DNA of 12,567 bases from Deltaproteobacteria bacterium. GTDB lineage: Bacteria; Desulfobacterota; Desulfobaccia; Desulfobaccales; 0-14-0-80-60-11. Under the pieces are notes generated by a model. The model saw nothing but the letters and a program-made list of their open reading frames with translations. It was not told the origin of the DNA and did no database searches. Positions 1 to 8,873 of this stretch are shown one piece after another. Location of the stretch: the NCBI GenBank assembly GCA_016874945.1, contig VGSO01000045.1:1-12567 (forward strand). The letters are read 5' to 3'. Position 1 is the stretch's first letter. The number at the start of each line of letters is the position of its first letter. Position numbers and translations under genes: made by a program.

Positions 1-3096
<3,096 letters not shown>

Positions 3097-3127
3097 AATT
3101 TTTATATATGGGCAGAGGTAAAATGAA

Positions 3128-3163
3128 GGGGAGGCCAGCGGATGAGCCATCCCGCTCCTCCCC
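3128..3163 (-). terminator. Hairpin between the FecR gene and carB, possible intrinsic terminator or leader structure
   Basis: GGGGAGG (3128-3134) pairs with CCTCCCC (3157-3163). After two unpaired C, AGCGGATG (3137-3144) pairs with CATC and CGCT (3148-3151, 3153-3156) with one bulged C, leaving a 3-nt loop. Read on the minus strand, the stem is followed by CTTCATTTTACC, a short interrupted T-rich stretch. It lies 37 bp after the FecR stop and about 30 bp before carB, so it would end or attenuate FecR transcription just before carB. The T-run is poor, so partial termination is as likely as full. Confidence 0.5.
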
Positions 3164-3199
3164 TCCAGGCCATTACTTTAATCAAAGAGCCGGACTTCT

Positions 3200-4009
3200 T
3201 CAACGAGTAATTCGGTCCAGACCTGGAGTTATACTCGGACCGGGCGTGGGGCCGGGCGGCCGCTGGGGTGGCGTTAAGGTTGGCGGCAGGGCCGGGGGAA
3301 TTCCCCGCTCCAGGTCCGGAGGCCGGGGAATGCCGGTCCCATGCCCCCTACCCTCGGGGGTTACCTGAAAGTCGGGGCTTTCCGGCACCCCGCTGTCCAT
3401 CAGCTTTTCCAGCAGTTCCAGGTCGGGCGCGGTGATTATCCGGGGCGGGGTGATCCGGTCCTTAAAGATTTCCACCCAATAGCCGGCTTCCAGCAGAAGG
3501 TTAGTGGGGTTGCGGGAAGCCGCCGCCAGGCGTCCCGCGGGCAGGTAAACCAGGGTGGAGATGGGTTTGATCAAAGTGTACCATTCGGTGCCTCGCACCC
3601 CTATCCAGGCGGTATGGGTCTGAAAAATAAAGTCCGGCTCCTGTATTTGGAGGATCTTATTCACCACGGTGTGGACCAACCCCCGGTAGACATTGAGGGT
3701 GGCCCGGCGCTGGCGGCCGTCATAGAGATAGTCGGCGATGGCCACCCGGGACTCGGGGGCCAGGGTCAGGGTGGTTTCGTCCACGAACCGCACCTGGGCC
3801 TTGGACTTGGACTTGGTGCGGATAACGTCCCCCGGCTCCACCCCGTCGTTGAGCTTGACCGGCGCCGCCGGGAGCTTCCCTTGTTTCAAAATATCCACGT
3901 GCCCCTGAACCATGATGAATTTGCCCACCGGCGCGGCCTGGGCGGTTAGGGGAAGCACCATGACAAGAGCTAACGCGGTGACTATGACCAAAAGCCTTTT
4001 ACTTGTCAT
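3200..4009 (-). CDS. Exported FecR-domain protein with proline-rich tail
   Basis: 269 residues. A clear Sec signal peptide (positive MTSKR, hydrophobic stretch 6-22, AQA cleavage site after residue 25) sends it to the periplasm or cell surface. Residues about 30-150 match the FecR domain pattern: a GHVDILKQG strand, GDVIRTKSKSKAQVRF, then DETTLTLAPESRVAI and a TAWIGVRGTEW segment typical of the stand-alone FecR proteins common in Desulfobacterota. The last 45 or so residues are rich in proline and glycine and probably disordered. It has no transmembrane anchor beyond the signal and no sigma factor or TonB receptor beside it, so it is not a classical FecIR regulator; its role is unknown. The ATG at 4009 is preceded by TGAGGAGT (4017-4024), a good ribosome binding site. 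It sits between the HEPN gene (91 bp upstream) and carB (103 bp downstream), same strand. Confidence 0.85.
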   Translation of the reverse strand: MTSKRLLVIVTALALVMVLPLTAQAAPVGKFIMVQGHVDILKQGKLPAAPVKLNDGVEPGDVIRTKSKSKAQVRFVDETTLTLAPESRVAIADYLYDGRQRRATLNVYRGLVHTVVNKILQIQEPDFIFQTHTAWIGVRGTEWYTLIKPISTLVYLPAGRLAAASRNPTNLLLEAGYWVEIFKDRITPPRIITAPDLELLEKLMDSGVPESPDFQVTPEGRGHGTGIPRPPDLERGIPPALPPTLTPPQRPPGPTPGPSITPGLDRITR

Positions 4010-4100
4010 CTTGCGTACTCCTCAATTTAGGGTTAGGGGGACAATTTAGTTGGTTATGCATAGGGTGGGCAAGGCTCACCATTTTAAATAGCTTTCCAGC

Positions 4101-4511
4101 TCAGATATGGTCCTTCAAGATAAGGTTGATTGCTTTCTTAACTTTATTGGCCAATCGCAATCCCTCATTGGCGTCTTCCCGAGTGAGTTCCGGAGCATCC
4201 CCCGGATAGCGCATGTCCACCCCGTAGGTATTGAGCGCCGGAACCTCTGTTAGGGAATCGGCTAAAGCCGTGTCGGCGGTTGCGATGAGACTAAGGAGCA
4301 ATCCCAAGTCATGGGTTTTAGGATACTCGATTTGGTGCCAGGTGAGAAAAGCTTTGAGATGCTTTTCCGCCGCTTGTTGGCAATGGAAGCCGATAGCGGA
4401 GAAAAAAGACCTCTCTCTGGAAGAGAGGTATTCGGCCGCATCCAGATCTTCATCTGCCTTTGCCAGCCATTGCCGGACCATATCGCGTTTTACTTCCTCA
4501 GGCGGCCTCAT
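4101..4511 (-). CDS. HEPN-domain protein, partner of the upstream minimal nucleotidyltransferase
   Basis: 136 residues, all-helical. The HEPN signature (PF05168 type) is plain: WLAKADEDLDAAEYL near residues 15-29, FHCQQAAEKHLKAFL at 42-56, KTHDLG at 65-70, and RYPGDAP before the last helix (LANKVKKAINLIL). In known MNT/HEPN pairs the HEPN protein binds the nucleotidyltransferase; in some (HepT) it is an RNase toxin modified by MntA. Here the catalytic RX4-6H motif is not visible: the nearest Arg before H43 is R34, eight residues away, and the C-terminal helix lacks the RX4HXY motif. Toxicity therefore cannot be assumed; a substrate-binding role as in HI0074-like proteins is possible. ATG at 4511 overlaps the end of the MNT gene by 14 nt, which implies translational coupling. 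Confidence 0.88.
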   Translation of the reverse strand: MRPPEEVKRDMVRQWLAKADEDLDAAEYLSSRERSFFSAIGFHCQQAAEKHLKAFLTWHQIEYPKTHDLGLLLSLIATADTALADSLTEVPALNTYGVDMRYPGDAPELTREDANEGLRLANKVKKAINLILKDHI

Positions 4512-4818
4512 AGATCACTTTCCCATATTTGTTGGCCGGAAAGGCAATGCCGCCGATGACCCCCTTACTTTCCTCGAAGCGCTCCGTGGCCATGACAATG
4601 ATATCAAAGGGATAGCCCAAACCACGCAAGGCCCGCTGGATATGCACAATTTCCTGGCGGGTATTTCCAGGAGCGGACTGCAGCACCAGAAGATCGATAT
4701 CGCTATCCCGGACCATTTCGCCGGTGGCCGCCGAACCGAACATAATGATGCGGTCCGCCGGAGTCACGGTCAAGATGCGGTAAACAATCTCTTCAATCAA
4801 GCTCTGGTCAATCTCCAT
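4498..4818 (-). CDS. Minimal nucleotidyltransferase (MNT / MntA-like)
   Basis: 106 residues from the preferred ATG at 4818. Pol-beta superfamily minimal nucleotidyltransferase. The motif GSAATGEMVRDSDIDLLV carries the G28-S29 pair and metal-binding D40 and D42; the third acidic residue is D72 in YPFDIIV. With all three acidic residues present it should be catalytically competent. MntA proteins of this size can transfer AMP to a partner HEPN protein; whether this one does is inference. The reading frame extends to a TTG at 4842, but AAGGAG at 4825-4830 sits 6 nt before the ATG at 4818 and inside the extension, so the shorter form is chosen. It lies 91 bp after carA and overlaps the HEPN gene, forming a two-gene cassette inside the car locus. 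Confidence 0.88.
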   Translation of the reverse strand: MEIDQSLIEEIVYRILTVTPADRIIMFGSAATGEMVRDSDIDLLVLQSAPGNTRQEIVHIQRALRGLGYPFDIIVMATERFEESKGVIGGIAFPANKYGKVIYEAA

Positions 4819-4824
4819 GGGACA

Positions 4825-4830
4825 CTCCTT
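4825..4830 (-). promoter_or_regulatory. Ribosome binding site that decides the MNT start
   Basis: AAGGAG on the minus strand, 6 nt before ATG 4818. It falls inside the longer frame that would begin at TTG 4842, so it argues for the shorter protein. Confidence 0.7.
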
Positions 4831-4864
4831 GTTAGTGCTCAAAGGGCATTCCCCGTTGCCAGAC

Positions 4865-4893
4865 GATAAATTATAGAACTCTCAGAGGGTCAA
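4865..4893 (-). promoter_or_regulatory. Possible promoter of the MNT/HEPN cassette
   Basis: Between carA and the MNT gene the minus strand carries TTGACC (4888-4893), five of six matches to a -35 box. Seventeen bp further is TTTATC (4865-4870), a poor -10. A perfect TATAAT (4870-4875) is also present but only 12 bp from the -35. The region is AT-rich compared with its flanks. The elements suggest the cassette can be transcribed independently of carA, but the spacing is not ideal. Confidence 0.3.
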
Positions 4894-4909
4894 TTTTTTA
4901 TGGATTCCC

Positions 4910-6037
4910 TTAGGCCAACGAGTCAATGAACTCCTGGAACAGATAATCGGCGTCATGGGGGCCGGGGCAGGCCTCGGGGTGGTACTGCACCGAGAAGGCC
5001 CGAAGCCCAGGATGGCGCAGACCCTCCAGGGTGCCGTCATTGAGGTTGATGTGGGTCAGTTCCACCTGGGGGTCGGGGATGGACTCGATATCCACGGCAA
5101 ACCCATGATTCTGGGAAGTGATCTCCACCCGCCCGCTTACGAGATTCTTCACCGGCTGGTTGGCGCCCCGGTGGCCGAACTTGAGCTTGAAGGTGCGGCC
5201 TCCCAGGGCCAGGCCCATGAGTTGGTGGCCCAGGCAGATGCCGAACATGGGCGCCGCGCCCAGGCAGTGACGGACGTTTTCAATGGCGTAGGTCACCGCG
5301 GCGGGGTCGCCGGGGCCGTTACTGAGGACGATGCCGGCAGGGTTCAAGGCTAGAACCGCGGCTGCGGGAGTTGGGGCCGGGACCACCAAGACTTCCAGAC
5401 CCCGGGCCTTCAGGCTGCGGATGATGTTGAACTTGACTCCATAGTCATAAAGCGCCACCTTCCGGCCGGAGCGCTCCTGCCAGAGGGAATGCAAGTCAAC
5501 AGGCTCAGCCGAGGGCGGCTGTGCTACATTTTCTTCCCACCAATAGGGCTGGGAGCAGGTCACCAGGGGCACCAGATCAAGGCCCTCCATGCTGGGAAGC
5601 TCCCGGGCCCGGCGCACCAAAGACTCGGGATTCAGATCCAGGGTGGAGATGATTCCCCGCATGGCCCCCACTTCCCGGAGGCGTTTGGTGACAGCCCGGG
5701 TGTCCAGGCCCTCCACGCCCAGCTTGTCGTGGGACTTAAGATAATCGGCCAGGGCGCCTTTAGACCGCCAGTTGGAAGGGTAGGGGTGGTATTCCTTGAC
5801 GATGAATCCCTCCACCTGGATGCCCCGGGATTCGGAGTCTTCGGGGTTGACGCCGTAATTGCCCATCAAGGGGTAAGTCATGGTGACAATCTGGCCTTTG
5901 TAGGAAGGATCGGTGAGAATCTCCTGGTAGCCGGTCATGGCGGTGTTGAACACCACTTCCCCGGCGGCTTCCCCGGGTCCGGTAAAGGACCTTCCCCATA
6001 AAGCCAGACCATCTTCTAATGCCAACAATGCCTTCAA
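4910..6037 (-). CDS. carA: Carbamoyl-phosphate synthase small (glutaminase) subunit
   Basis: 375 residues. It hydrolyses glutamine and passes ammonia to CarB. The N-terminal CPSase_sm_chain domain reads GEVVFNTAMTGYQEILTDPSY and later GLDTRAVTKRLR. The C-terminal class I glutamine amidotransferase has the nucleophile elbow GICLGHQ with catalytic C268, and QYHPEA with H353 and E355 completing the triad; the numbering agrees with E. coli CarA (269/353/355). Length is typical. The start is TTG at 6037: AGAGG lies 5 nt upstream, the frame begins MKALLALEDG just as homologues do, and no ATG is available nearby. Upstream is a 286-bp gap holding a 7-bp repeat tract next to the ribosome binding site; downstream is the MNT/HEPN cassette rather than carB. 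No hairpin terminator follows the stop, so readthrough into the cassette is possible. Confidence 0.97.
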   Translation of the reverse strand: MKALLALEDGLALWGRSFTGPGEAAGEVVFNTAMTGYQEILTDPSYKGQIVTMTYPLMGNYGVNPEDSESRGIQVEGFIVKEYHPYPSNWRSKGALADYLKSHDKLGVEGLDTRAVTKRLREVGAMRGIISTLDLNPESLVRRARELPSMEGLDLVPLVTCSQPYWWEENVAQPPSAEPVDLHSLWQERSGRKVALYDYGVKFNIIRSLKARGLEVLVVPAPTPAAAVLALNPAGIVLSNGPGDPAAVTYAIENVRHCLGAAPMFGICLGHQLMGLALGGRTFKLKFGHRGANQPVKNLVSGRVEITSQNHGFAVDIESIPDPQVELTHINLNDGTLEGLRHPGLRAFSVQYHPEACPGPHDADYLFQEFIDSLA

Positions 6038-6051
6038 GTGGACCTCTAATA

Positions 6052-6076
6052 CGGTTTTCGGTTTTCGGTTTTCGGT
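6052..6076. repeat. Heptamer tandem repeat tract 1 (CGGTTTT units)
   Basis: Three perfect CGGTTTT units (6052-6058, 6059-6065, 6066-6072) and a partial fourth. Read on the minus strand they are ACCGAAA repeats ending about 10 bp before the carA ribosome binding site, so they lie in the carA 5' untranslated region if transcription starts upstream. Confidence 0.85.
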
Positions 6077-6118
6077 AAAGATAATTACGGATTATCAATA
6101 AGTTACAGATTAAGTTTG

Positions 6119-6146
6119 TTGCACTTGAAAGAGAAAATGGTATAAT
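6119..6146 (+). promoter_or_regulatory. Plus-strand sigma70-like promoter sequence in the carA-waaA gap
   Basis: TTGCAC (6119-6124), a 16-bp spacer and a perfect TATAAT (6141-6146). No plus-strand gene follows; a transcript would run toward the hairpin at 6271-6318 and then antisense into the 3' end of waaA. AT-rich intergenic DNA produces such matches by chance, so this is tentative. The rest of the gap (6077-6240) is AT-rich and presumably holds the minus-strand carA promoter, but no convincing minus-strand -35/-10 pair was identified. Confidence 0.3.
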
Positions 6147-6270
6147 TGTGCTGGTAGTTGTTTGAATATACCATAATTTGCAGGGGCTTACCGGGATTTT
6201 TAGTTGCACCGGATTTGATGGACGCTCGAAAGGTATTATAAAGAAAAAATTAAGGGGTTGGGGGAGGGGT

Positions 6271-6318
6271 TTCAGGGGAGGGGGCAGGGACCATTTGCCC
6301 CTGGCCCCCTCCCCTGAA
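6271..6318 (-). terminator. Long GC-rich hairpin after waaA
   Basis: A perfect 15-bp inverted repeat: TTCAGGGGAGGGGGC (6271-6285) and its complement (6304-6318). It is extended by AGGG/CCCT (6286-6289 with 6300-6302) after a bulge, with a loop of about 10 nt. It begins 6 bp past the waaA stop. On the minus strand the first T-rich stretch (AATTTTTTCTTT) comes about 20 nt later, so it is not a textbook intrinsic terminator. It could still end waaA transcription or protect the 3' end. Confidence 0.6.
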
Positions 6319-6323
6319 TAGCT

Positions 6324-7622
6324 TCACAAAATCTCCACAATCACCTCCGCCTGGCGGCGGGCCGCGCCTTGGTGGCGGAGGAGAGCGGCCTGGGCTTGCG
6401 CGCCCAGGCCGCGGCGCATCCGGGGATCATCCAGGAGGCGGCGGGCCGCGGCGGCGAGGGTGGGGACGTCGTGGACCATAAAGCCCCCTCCGGCTTCTTC
6501 CAGGATGGCTTGGGCCCAGCGGAAGTTGTGGATATGAGGCCCATAGATTGGCGCCCGGCCCCAGGCCGCGGGTTCCAGGATATTCTGGCCGCCGTGGGGG
6601 ACCAGGCTGCCGCCCACAAAGGCGACGTCGGCCACGCCGTAAAGGTTGAAGAGGTCGCCGATGGTATCAATGATGACTACCGGGGCCACGCGGATCTCGG
6701 CGCCGGTTTTGAGGTTGCTCCATAACTGAAAGGCCAGGTCGTGAGATTGAACCAGTCGGGCCAGGTCCGGGGTCCGTTCCGGGTGGCGGGGCGCCAGGAT
6801 CAGGAGCAGGGTAGGGTAGGGGGCCCGGAGAAGTTCATAAGCTTTCAGAATGGGTTCATCTTCACCGGGGTGGGTGGATGCGGCTAAAAAAACCGGCTCT
6901 CCTTTGAGGTGAAACAACTTCGCCAGCAACTGAGAGGCATGGGGGTCCATGCCGGTAAGAAGGCGGTCCACCTTCAGGTTTCCGGAAAATTGTAGTTTGT
7001 CCGGGGGAACCCCTATCTCCTGCAGGCGGCGGCAATCCAGGGTGGAACCGCAGGTAATAATCTCAAATAAATTAATAAAATTAACTATATATGGCTTAAA
7101 TTTAATAAATCTTCTGAAGGTTTTGTCCGAGATGCGGGCGTTGGCCAGGGCCAGTCGCACCCCCCGGCGTTGGGCCTGAACGAGAAAGTTGGGCCAGATT
7201 TCCGAATCCAGGGAGATATAAAGGTCAGGCCTCAGATAGGCCAGATAGCGGGCCACGGCCCAGGGCGTATCCAGGGGGAAGTAGCAGACCAGCGCGCCCA
7301 AGGGGAGAAAATGCCGCCGGGCCACGGCCTGGCCGGTTTCAGTGCCGGTGGTGATGATCAACGCGGCCCGGGGCAGAAGTGCCTTAAGTTCTTTAACCAG
7401 GGGGAGGGCGGAAAGGATTTCGCCCACGGAAACCCCGTGAACCCAGACCCGGGGTCTGCCGGGGGGAGGAGGGGAGGGGGGGAGTTTAAGGCCTAGACGG
7501 GGCAGGAAGCTCTCCCCCCGGCCCCGGGAATTAAAATGCCAATAAAAATAAGGCAACAATGCCAGTCCGGCCAGAGCGCTTACTGCTTGATATAGTCGGT
7601 AAATCAATATGTTACAGTCCAA
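6324..7622 (-). CDS. waaA: 3-deoxy-D-manno-octulosonic acid (Kdo) transferase
   Basis: 432 residues, GT30 family (KdtA/WaaA). It transfers Kdo from CMP-Kdo to lipid IVA at the inner face of the cytoplasmic membrane, an essential step in LPS core synthesis. An N-terminal hydrophobic anchor (residues about 7-28) precedes the glycosyltransferase-N domain with HGVSVGE, whose E68 corresponds to the catalytic base. Then come DSEIWPN (usually ETEIWPN), NARIS, GNLKVD, AASTHPGEDE, APRHPER and the sugar-nucleotide signature GGSLVPHGGQNILEPAAWG (Q replaces the commoner H in GGHN). Length is typical. The first possible start is TTG at 7622, with no clear ribosome binding site; a second TTG five codons later (7607) is also possible, so the start is uncertain. 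A strongly AT-rich patch at about 7056-7126 encodes a region that still aligns with the family. The Nudix gene is 87 bp upstream. Confidence 0.95.
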   Translation of the reverse strand: MDCNILIYRLYQAVSALAGLALLPYFYWHFNSRGRGESFLPRLGLKLPPSPPPPGRPRVWVHGVSVGEILSALPLVKELKALLPRAALIITTGTETGQAVARRHFLPLGALVCYFPLDTPWAVARYLAYLRPDLYISLDSEIWPNFLVQAQRRGVRLALANARISDKTFRRFIKFKPYIVNFINLFEIITCGSTLDCRRLQEIGVPPDKLQFSGNLKVDRLLTGMDPHASQLLAKLFHLKGEPVFLAASTHPGEDEPILKAYELLRAPYPTLLLILAPRHPERTPDLARLVQSHDLAFQLWSNLKTGAEIRVAPVVIIDTIGDLFNLYGVADVAFVGGSLVPHGGQNILEPAAWGRAPIYGPHIHNFRWAQAILEEAGGGFMVHDVPTLAAAARRLLDDPRMRRGLGAQAQAALLRHQGAARRQAEVIVEIL

Positions 7623-7670
7623 TATTAAGAAATTATCTTAAGTTATGATCAGGCTCGAGAAAGATATTTT

Positions 7671-7698
7671 ATGCTGAAAGCTGAAACCTGAAAGCTAA
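7671..7698. repeat. Heptamer tandem repeat tract 2 (AAGCTGA units)
   Basis: Four 7-bp units in strict phase: ATGCTGA (7671-7677), AAGCTGA (7678-7684), AACCTGA (7685-7691), AAGCTAA (7692-7698). The tract fills about a third of the 87-bp gap between the Nudix stop and the waaA start. Confidence 0.8.
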
Positions 7699-7709
7699 TC
7701 CCGGCAATC

Positions 7710-8183
7710 TTATAATTCCCCCGGTTCTCTTCGTAAGAGCCACTGCCGCCGCACCTTGACATAATCGGCCAGGATTCGGGCATGGTCAAAAGCCAAGGAT
7801 TCCGGCGGATTTTCCGGAGAAAAAATGGCCAGGTCCCGGGCGTCGTCCGCGGCCTGGGGAGTGCCGTAACCCCGGGCCACGAAAACCACGGTGACGGTGT
7901 GTTGCCGGGGGTCCCGGCGGGGGTCGGAGTAAGCGTGAAACTGCCCCAGCAGGTCCACTTCCAGGCCCGTTTCTTCCCGGGCTTCCCGCCGGGCGGCCTC
8001 TTCCAGGGGCTCGCCGTATTCCACGAATCCGCCCGGCAAGGCCCAACCCCAGGGGGGCTTGCCGCGTTGGATCAACACCACCCCCCGGTTCTGGTATTCA
8101 ATAATAATATCCACGGCGGGCACGGGATTGCGGTGTTCCCGGGCAACATACCCGCACCGGGGGCAGATTTTTTCCACCAGCAT
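7710..8183 (-). CDS. Nudix hydrolase with N-terminal CxxC half-ribbon
   Basis: 157 residues. A perfect Nudix box, G52-x5-E58-x7-R66-E-A-R-E-E-T-G-L74, binds the catalytic metal and hydrolyses a nucleoside diphosphate linked to another group. The upstream WGWALPGG and the tail FSPENPPESLAFDHARILADY are typical of ADP-ribose pyrophosphatase-like members, but the substrate cannot be fixed from sequence. An N-terminal CPRCG (C7, C10) is half of the zinc ribbon seen in some Nudix relatives; no second Cys pair is present. ATG at 8183 gives a standard N-terminus, with only a weak ribosome binding site (AACCT region). It may be co-transcribed with waaA 87 bp downstream. Upstream is a short AT-rich palindromic region that probably holds its promoter. 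Confidence 0.9.
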   Translation of the reverse strand: MLVEKICPRCGYVAREHRNPVPAVDIIIEYQNRGVVLIQRGKPPWGWALPGGFVEYGEPLEEAARREAREETGLEVDLLGQFHAYSDPRRDPRQHTVTVVFVARGYGTPQAADDARDLAIFSPENPPESLAFDHARILADYVKVRRQWLLRREPGEL

Positions 8184-8195
8184 AGGTTAGTTTAC

Positions 8196-8209
8196 ATAAT
8201 ATATATTAT
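8196..8209. promoter_or_regulatory. 14-bp perfect AT palindrome upstream of the Nudix gene
   Basis: ATAATATATATTAT is identical on both strands and lies 13 bp before the Nudix start. It could contain a -10 element or an operator for the Nudix-waaA unit. Low complexity makes chance occurrence plausible. Confidence 0.3.
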
Positions 8210-8220
8210 CAGACAATGAA

Positions 8221-8235
8221 TGGGGTCAGTCCCCA
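8221..8235 (-). terminator. Small hairpin spanning the DUF2939-like gene stop
   Basis: TGGGG (8221-8225) and CCCCA (8231-8235) pair around a 5-nt loop that contains the stop codon region. On the minus strand it is followed by TTCATTGTCT, a weak T-rich tail. It is a possible weak terminator between the anchored protein gene and the Nudix gene. Confidence 0.25.
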
Positions 8236-8795
8236 AACTCCCGTTTGATAAATTTTTTAATGTCCTGGTAGTTCACTTCCACTATGCGCCACACGCCGTC
8301 TTCCTGGCGGCGCATTTGAAACCGAAAATCTTCTTTGGTCTTGGGGTCCCGAATGCTCACCTGGGCCTCGTCCCCCTCCACTTTGATCTGGGCTACGGCA
8401 ATGGCCGCAGTGAGGGCCAAAACCTGTTTGTTATCCAGACTGACCATGTATTTCTCCATAGTCGCCTGGATATCTTTTTCATAGGTTTTGAACAACTGCG
8501 GCAAGACGAATCGGGCGAATTTGCGCCCCAGGTTCCGGGTCAGCCGGGCCATCTCGTCCCCTTCTTGGGAACTTGGAGGGGGCAGATCCGTGGAAGAGGC
8601 TTCCAGGAAATTATTGAAAATCTCCTTTAAATCCAGGTAGTTGATGAAATCAACCATATTTTTGGCCTTGAGGGCCATAACCATCTGGTGCAAGGAGTAC
8701 CGGGGCGAATAAATCCAATTGAAAAAAAGACCGCCGCCGGCCCCGGCGCCCACGATGAACACCGCCAAAATAATTATCAGGGTTTTGCGCCGCAT
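8226..8795 (-). CDS. Membrane-anchored DUF2939-like protein
   Basis: 189 residues from ATG at 8795. One N-terminal membrane segment (about residues 5-27, starting MRRKTLIIILAVFIVGAGAG) has positive residues before it, giving an N-in anchor and an extracytoplasmic body. The stretch SPRYSLHQMVMALKAKNMVDF followed by INYLDLKEIFNNFL matches the DUF2939 pattern (a Tyr-rich start, then xxDxxxFxxYxD). The C-terminal half is a beta-rich module: VEGDEAQVSI, then FRFQMRRQEDGVWRIVEVNY. Function is unknown. The frame is open 58 codons further upstream (to 8969), but that stretch overlaps the divergent gene and promoter, while AGGAG at 8801-8805 sits 5 nt before the chosen ATG. It is divergently transcribed from the plus-strand gene at 8874. 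Confidence 0.8.
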   Translation of the reverse strand: MRRKTLIIILAVFIVGAGAGGGLFFNWIYSPRYSLHQMVMALKAKNMVDFINYLDLKEIFNNFLEASSTDLPPPSSQEGDEMARLTRNLGRKFARFVLPQLFKTYEKDIQATMEKYMVSLDNKQVLALTAAIAVAQIKVEGDEAQVSIRDPKTKEDFRFQMRRQEDGVWRIVEVNYQDIKKFIKREFGD

Positions 8796-8815
8796 GGAGA
8801 CTCCTGTTGAGTGGC

Positions 8816-8843
8816 TTGTCCTGCTGTGCAATTTCCATATAAT
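8816..8843 (+). promoter_or_regulatory. Promoter of the plus-strand gene pair
   Basis: TTGTCC (8816-8821), a 16-bp spacer and a perfect TATAAT (8838-8843), itself overlapping a second TATAAT (8843-8848). A transcript starting near 8850 would have a leader of about 24 nt before ATG 8874. It sits in the 78-bp divergent gap, so it may share control with the minus-strand DUF2939-like gene. Confidence 0.55.
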
Positions 8844-8873
8844 ATAATCATTTTGTGGCAGAGAGGGGAAACT

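Noticed and set aside
3788..3814. Short tandem repeat of CTTGGA in the FecR gene
   Set aside because: It simply encodes the KSKSK stretch and is too short to be a separate element.
4027..4040. TTAGGGTTAGGGGG resembling a telomere repeat
   Set aside because: Fewer than three units, in a short gap between two bacterial genes; chance similarity.
4819..4842. Longer MNT protein starting at TTG 4842
   Set aside because: The ribosome binding site AAGGAG lies inside this extension and is correctly spaced for ATG 4818.
5760..6209. 149-codon minus-strand frame covering the carA upstream region
   Set aside because: Its second half overlaps carA in another frame and its first half translates AT-rich leader and repeat tract 1 (KPKTENR); no protein family pattern.
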